Below, piece by piece: positions 59,109 through 64,000 of a stretch of DNA of 64,000 nt. The DNA comes from Vesta saturnalis (lineage: Eukaryota > Arthropoda > Insecta > Coleoptera > Lampyridae). How positions within the stretch are numbered: the first letter of the stretch is position 1; each line of letters opens with the position of its first letter. Made by a program: the position numbers and the translations under genes. The DNA is taken from NCBI GenBank assembly GCA_036346205.1, contig JARFJB010001167.1:394501-458500 (forward strand), written 5' to 3'. The notes beneath the pieces were generated by a model that saw nothing but the letters and a program-made list of their open reading frames with translations, did not search any database and was not told where the DNA came from.

Positions 59109-59147
<39 letters not shown>
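59109..59147. repeat. TA microsatellite at arm/transposon junction
   Basis: About 19 TA units separate the left foldback arm from the start of the DUF4817 transposon. Confidence 0.93.
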
Positions 59148-59150
<3 letters not shown>

Positions 59151-60658
59151 GGTGATTCAAATTCAAGGCTAACCATGGGGATTTCGAAAACGGTAAGAGA
59201 TAGAGGGGTGGTTTAAATTTGGCAAAGTTGTGAAATTTTGGGAACAACAACATGCTGCCGAGAAACCAAAAAAAATTTATTTCGTTTTCGAGATTTTTAA
59301 AAAAAACCAAAATCTCTCATTTTCGTTTTTATTTTTTCCTGACCTTATTTACAAAGATATTCAAAATTAAACAATACATTCTTAAGACAACTTTTTCTTG
59401 CCTACAAAATGGCGGCATCAAAATTTTAATACGACGTTTCGTCTTCTGCCGACCATCATTAACTTTTTTATTTATTATGGCCGCCATCCTGAATTCTTAG
59501 ACCACTAAATAGAGCTTTTTTTTGTATAAAAATGTATAATTTGCCTACCTTATGTTGAACCGTTTAGCTAATATTATCAAAAAAGTAAAATTATTGTTGA
59601 TTTTAAAAAACGATCTAGATATCATTGCACTGTAGATGCGTGTACATATTGATTTTTATTAACAAGATACCTTTGAATTTGATTATTCTTTATTGTATTT
59701 AATATGGCTACTGTACTGTAATTGTATTTTTTTTTGTGAATGTTGTAATTGTTTTATTATTTAAAATGCCATTTTCAAACGATGAAAAGCGTGACATGTT
59801 GCAAGTTTATTATGCCAAAGGCAGAAACTCGAGAGATACATTAAACACCTATTTTGAAATGTACCCTGAAAGAAATCAACCAAACGAAAGTTGTTTCTTA
59901 AGACTTCACCGAAATTTGTCAGAATACGGACAATTTAATGCATCAAGACCGAAATACGGGAGTAGGCTCCCTTTAGCAGTTAAAGAGGAAATTCTTGATA
60001 CAGTAAGTCTTTCTTATGTTTTTTTTGTCACAGATCTATGTTTTGATTTAATTTTAGGTAAACCTAAACCCGTCTATTTCTACAAGAGAGATATCTGTAA
60101 ATTTAAATATCCCGCAAACAACAGCGTGGAGAACATTGAATGAGGCGAATTTCAAACCTTATAAAATACATACAAGTCAAGTTTTACATCCCGGTGATAA
60201 CCAGAGGCGGCTTAGATTTTGCAATTGGTTACTTGACCAAGCAAACCACGATGCGAATTTTGTTGAAAAAATAATTTGGACTGATGAATGTCGCTTCTCC
60301 AATTTAGGCGTTTTTAATCGCAATAATGAATACATCTGGGCAACTTAAAATCCTAGAGAGAACAGGCAAGTCCGATATCAAATTCGGTGTGAGTCTAACG
60401 TCTGGATCGGTTTAACTAAGAATAGGTTACTAGGCCCTTTTATTTATGAGGATACGTTAAATTCAGTTAAATATCTAGAGTTCTTAAGAGGACCAATGCC
60501 GGGGTATTTGGAAGAAATGCCACTTAACGAATTAAGAGAACTTTGGTGGCAGCAAGATGGTGCCCCACCACATAACGCTGTTTTAGTTCGTAATTATCTA
60601 AACGAAATTTTTCCAAACGCATGGATAGGTAACAGAGGTGTTATCGAATGGCCAGCGC
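59148..60658 (+). mobile_element. DUF4817/DDE transposon, 3' end missing
   Basis: Starts at CAGGGTGATTCAAATTCAAG directly after TA repeats, a common terminal form for insect elements of this kind. The coding part runs to about 60657, where the sequence changes abruptly to the inner edge of the right foldback arm (gggagggttggagtggg). The right inverted terminus is absent. Confidence 0.7.
59766..60657 (+). pseudogene. Transposase with DUF4817-type helix-turn-helix and DDE_3 core, truncated
   Basis: MPFSNDEKRDMLQVYYAKGR begins the DUF4817-type N-terminus (then YPERNQPNESCFLRLHR). A 55-bp intron with GTAAGT...TTTTAG at 60003-60057 joins ILDT to VNLNPSISTREISVNLNIPQ and TTAWRTLNEANF (second helix-turn-helix), restoring the frame. 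The DDE core follows: IIWTDECRFSNLG (first Asp), an in-frame TAA near 60346 where GAA is expected (AT-stop-NPRENRQ), VWIGLTKNRLLGPFIYE, LWWQQDGAPPHNAVLVRNYL (second Asp) and GVIEWPA. The SPDL-type third Asp should come next but is replaced by foldback sequence. Inactive. Confidence 0.85.
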
Positions 60659-61648
60659 TCCGGGAGGGTTGGAGTGGGATCGCCGAATCAGCCTGCGCCG
60701 AAATCCTCGCGTCGCGAAATTTTACGTATATAATACATGTTAACTTAAAAAAAAATCCAAGGCCGACTGCTTCTATAAAATAAAAATAATCTTGGCACAT
60801 GTTAACTGGTTAAATTAATTAAATAAAATCTTTTATTATAAAACACTTGTCATTATCTTTACATGTCTTTGTGCTTTATTAGAATACAATTTTTATAACA
60901 GGGGATAATATTGCAACCTCTTTATAATAAATCATATTACAAACCTCACATTATAAAACTAGATAATGTTAATTGATTGCTTACTTAGTTAGGTACTCGT
61001 TTATTTAAAGCAATTTGTATGTACATATACAATATAAAAACACAATTTAAAGACTGTTATTTGTTTATAACACTTTGGTGATATTTTTGTTTGTACACAA
61101 TATAAAAAAACCGATGAAGACTGGCTTTTACACGATCAAAGTAAAAATCATTTTTTTAAAGCATGTTATCGTCGTTTTTTTATTTTGAATGTAAATTTAT
61201 AAGTACAATATAAATGCTAAATACGAGTTGCAGTAATCAGATATTGTGTATTACTTTCTAAATTAGTTAATAAAGGAAAGCAATAGCCAGTTTATAACCA
61301 GCCAATTCATGAGTAGAAAACGTGTTTAGTGAGCTGTATAAAAATATTTCAGTTCAACATATGGTTATTATTAGTTGAAAGAAAAAACACATCTGAAGAT
61401 ACGCGTATTATTTTTAATATATATGTTTTACTTGCTGTTGCTAAAAAAAAGTCGATAAAGATATTTAAAAATGTATTATTACTTTTATATGATGACGTCA
61501 TAAAATCAGATTTACAATAGCTGGTAGGTAATCGTTGATTTTAAACTTGTAGTTATTGTTAATTCGCGTATAATAATAAATCATTAAAACCTTTTGCCTT
61601 TTATTTTCACTATATCAATTTGATATTCCTAAAAACATGTTAATTTAA

Positions 61649-63310
61649 CCGCTTAACGTGTTTACCCGAGTTAACTCGGGTTTGCGCGTCGTTTCTGTTT
61701 TCGCTCACCCGTAATAACTCGGGCGTATACAAATTTTGTCGATAATTTTTAAATATAGCCGAGTTATTTCGGTATATACGCATTAATGTTATGTTGTTTG
61801 CCTAGCTTGTGATTGCATACTATTTGGTATATGACGAGCTATTTGGTGGAGTCGGCAACTGATTTCTCGAGTCAGTATGGTTCTTACAACGTACATAATT
61901 GCACGAACTCATTGTTTTCCTCGTATATCGTAGCGTAACACGTGCAAAATTTTAGCAGCGTAAAAGCTATATATTTTCATAGTATCTATCTAATATAGTG
62001 CTTTGCGTAATATCTTAGTAAACGTTAGACAAGACTATATATTTTTGTAATATTTATATGTAAATTAGTGCTTCGCTAAATATTGTTGTAACCGTCAGAC
62101 AAGGATGTAAACTAAATATGGATAGTGATGATAGTGAATTTTTATGTGAGTCGGACGTAGAGGAACCAATAGAAGACAGCGGCTCCGACATAAGTGTAAA
62201 AAGCTACTCAAGTTCAGATTCAGAAGACTCCGAAGATTTTACTTTTCGGAATTGCTGTGAATTACAGCTAATACAATGGCACCACCAGCATTCCCTTTTA
62301 CTGCGGTTCCTCCTGTAACTATCATAGCTGGCGGTGATTGGAAAGAACTTGATTATTTTGAGCAGTTTTTTGATGATGACCTGATTACTCACATAATAGT
62401 TGAAACCAACCGTTATGCAGATCAAAAAAATAGAAGCGATAAGTGGTACCCTGTGGCATCCTCAGAAATGAGAGTTTTTATAGGTCTCATTATTCTTCAA
62501 AGTATTGTAAAGAAACCAGAGCTACGACACTATTGGTCTAAAAATCCTTTACTGATAACAGCTTTTTTCTCAAAATGCTTGCCAAATAAAAAGATTTGAT
62601 GCAATACAGCAGAACCTTCATTTTTCAAACAATGAAGAGTATGATGAAGAAACGCACCCAAATCCAAAACTAAACAAAATATGGCCTGTGTATAATAAAT
62701 TAGTAAAAAAATTTCGTGATACATGTACCCCTGAAAGGTACATAACTATAGATGAGAGTCTTTTGTTGTATAAGGGAAGACTTGTTGGATTCAATATATT
62801 CCGTTGAAAAGAGCTAGGTTTGGAATCAAGACCTACTTGCTTTGTGAATCTAAGAGTGGCTATGTTTGGAATTTTATTATATATACCAGTAAGATGACAA
62901 ATCTTGATCAACAATATGATAGCCTTCCAGTCTCATCTCAAGTAGTTATGACACTTACACATGAACTTCTGAATAAAGGATATTCTCTTACAATGGACAA
63001 CTATTATAACTCACCACAACTTGCCGACCTTCTAATTTCAAATAAAACTGACCTATACGGTACCTTATTGTTCAATTTGTTTATGTTTTGACATTATATC
63101 ATCGTGACTCATGAATTTTTTATATGCCCGGGTTGACTCGGGTGAACGAAATTCGGTTATTTAATAAACATTTTTTTTCTAATTGTGATTTATTTTTGCA
63201 TGTTTAATTATGCTAAGTATTGATAAAACAGTAAGTTCAACACTACTAATGCATAAAATAAAAGGATTTTTTTTAACCGACCTTTGCGAAATAAATGGAA
63301 CGTTAAGCGG
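61649..63310 (+). mobile_element. piggyBac-like element, 1,662 bp, both ends present
   Basis: Inverted ends CCGCTTAACG (61649-61658) and CGTTAAGCGG (63301-63310) are perfect for 10 bp and are flanked by TTAA at 61645-61648 and 63311-63314. The empty site is visible at 13161-13180 (catgttaatttaatttaact). Subterminal CCCGAGTTAACTCGGG at 61665-61680, a second acccgtaataactcggg at about 61708, and cccgggttgactcggg at about 63126 are candidate transposase-binding sites. Confidence 0.92.
62118..63091 (+). pseudogene. piggyBac transposase, frameshifted and C-terminally deleted
   Basis: MDSDDSEFLCESDVEEPIED opens a typical acidic N-terminus. A shift near 62250 leads into PPVTIIAGGDWKELDYFEQF, DKWYPVASSEMRVFIGLIIL and HYWSKNPL. 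A further shift near 62595 gives RFDAIQQNLHFSN, ERYITIDESLLLYKGR (first catalytic Asp), then one more shift near 62805, FGIKTYLLCESKSGYVWNF, and GYSLTMDNYYNSPQLADLL (second Asp). The frame stops at 63091 after TDLYGT. The third catalytic Asp and the Cys-rich C-terminal finger are missing, which also explains the short element. Confidence 0.9.
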
Positions 63311-64000
63311 TTAATTTAACTCTATGTTACATATAAGTAAATTACTTTCCGGTCCTTTTAATGAGGTTTTTATAACTGTTAATGAACACGTTTCTACGAA
63401 ACAATTTTGTGTGTATGTAATTTAACATGCAAATAAATCAGACATAATTTTCCGAATTTAAAGGACTGGTGACTGTTTAGAAAGAGAATCTACTCCTATA
63501 AAAAGCATCATTGCATTAGGGTAGAAATTATTCATTATTTCACGTCATATTTAATTTAGACTTTAATGTATTCAGTTTTGAACTGTAAGCTGGTTTCCGC
63601 AAACTGTAAGCCATGATTGATTGAATTTGGATGATTTATTGAGATTGATCTGATTGCTTTGATCGAGCATGATTTGTTTGAGATTGATTGATTAATTAAT
63701 TAATTGATTTGTTTGTGCGTGAGAAAGAGCCGAAAGAGAGAGACAGAGAGAGAGAGAGAGAGAAACGGATAAACGAGAGGGAGAGAGAGATTACAGAAAA
63801 TGTTCATTAGTCTATACGCCACTAGATGGCGCTAAAATCAATTTTCAAACAAAGAGGGCCGGGGCGCAGACCCTGATACAAGTCCTGTCTTACAAGGCTA
63901 GGGCCACCTTATTAGAATACAATTTTTTATGATGGGGGGCGAAGGCCTACAACTGTAAGATTAGGTCCCCACACCATTTCCAACCAGGAGCCGCGACAGG

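Larger units (their letters stand above)
56392..64000 (+). repeat. Duplicated segment B, copy 2 (runs off the window)
   Basis: Co-linear with 10646-14512. The left 1.3 kb matches 10646-11660 with extra sequence at 56716-56885 and 57540-57650. It then contains a foldback-like element with both arms, plus a DUF4817 transposon between the arms and a piggyBac in the right arm. The end is not reached. Confidence 0.85.
60661..64000 (+). mobile_element. Foldback-like element, right arm (interrupted by piggyBac; runs off the window)
   Basis: From gggagggttggagtggg it matches 12195-13900 of copy 1 with few differences, apart from the piggyBac at 61649-63310. Toward the end it repeats the GA tract (63720-63790) and the units containing cctgtcttacaaggctaggg. 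The outer end lies beyond the window. Confidence 0.8.

Overview
The window looks like nuclear DNA of an arthropod, most likely an insect. It is strongly AT-rich, carries long TA, CA and TG microsatellites and GT-AG introns, and is filled with decayed animal-type transposons: mariner/Tc1, pogo, hAT, piggyBac, a jockey-like non-LTR element, solo LTRs and a foldback-like element. There are no bacterial-style operons, no rRNA and no CRISPR array. Only one long intact coding region is convincing: a 1,092-residue C2H2 zinc-finger protein at 15809-19087 with 35 near-identical fingers. Almost everything else I could identify is a broken transposon gene or a repeat.

Layout. 0.5-4.3 kb is one copy of a duplicated segment (segment A) holding a dead mariner/Tc1 element split by a 1.2-kb solo LTR. 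4.6-6.1 kb is a GC-richer jockey-like gag relic on the minus strand. A THAP-type first exon (6.9 kb) and a tRNA-Val-like SINE head (7.15 kb) follow. 10.65-14.51 kb is the first copy of a second duplicated segment (segment B) with a foldback-like element, followed by a tyrosine-recombinase (Crypton-like) remnant at 14.7 kb. 15.8-19.1 kb is the zinc-finger gene, and its downstream 0.47 kb is a decayed continuation of the same array. 20-25.3 kb is a broken Mutator-like transposase plus YqaJ-nuclease gene with a 0.9-kb inverted-repeat element inside it, followed by a mariner relic at 25.6 kb.

28.3-28.6 kb holds zinc-finger remnants and 29.4-30.5 kb a pogo relic. 30.6-38.2 kb is the second copy of segment A, expanded by a complete 3.4-kb hAT element (32204-35593) and a 1.6-kb solo LTR. 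39.9-41.5 kb is another pogo relic with a PHD-like tail. 42.0-42.4 kb is a large TA/CA microsatellite. 47.4-48.0 kb is an inverted, decayed zinc-finger array that runs into a 2-kb G/T-only tract (48.0-50.1 kb). 55.5-56.35 kb is dense in AAGGTCA motifs and has a perfect TTGCGCATGCGCAA palindrome. 56.39 kb to the end is the second copy of segment B, carrying a truncated DUF4817/DDE transposon and a piggyBac relic with exact TTAA duplications.

Comparing the duplicated segments with each other gives empty sites for several insertions, so relative order can be read from the window alone: the mariner deletion came before the segment A duplication; the hAT element and both solo LTRs came after it; the piggyBac came after the segment B duplication. 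The zinc-finger gene and its two relics show a local finger family that expanded by an 84-bp unit (168 bp for two fingers) while its relatives decayed. All family assignments are from reading the translations by eye; no database search was run.
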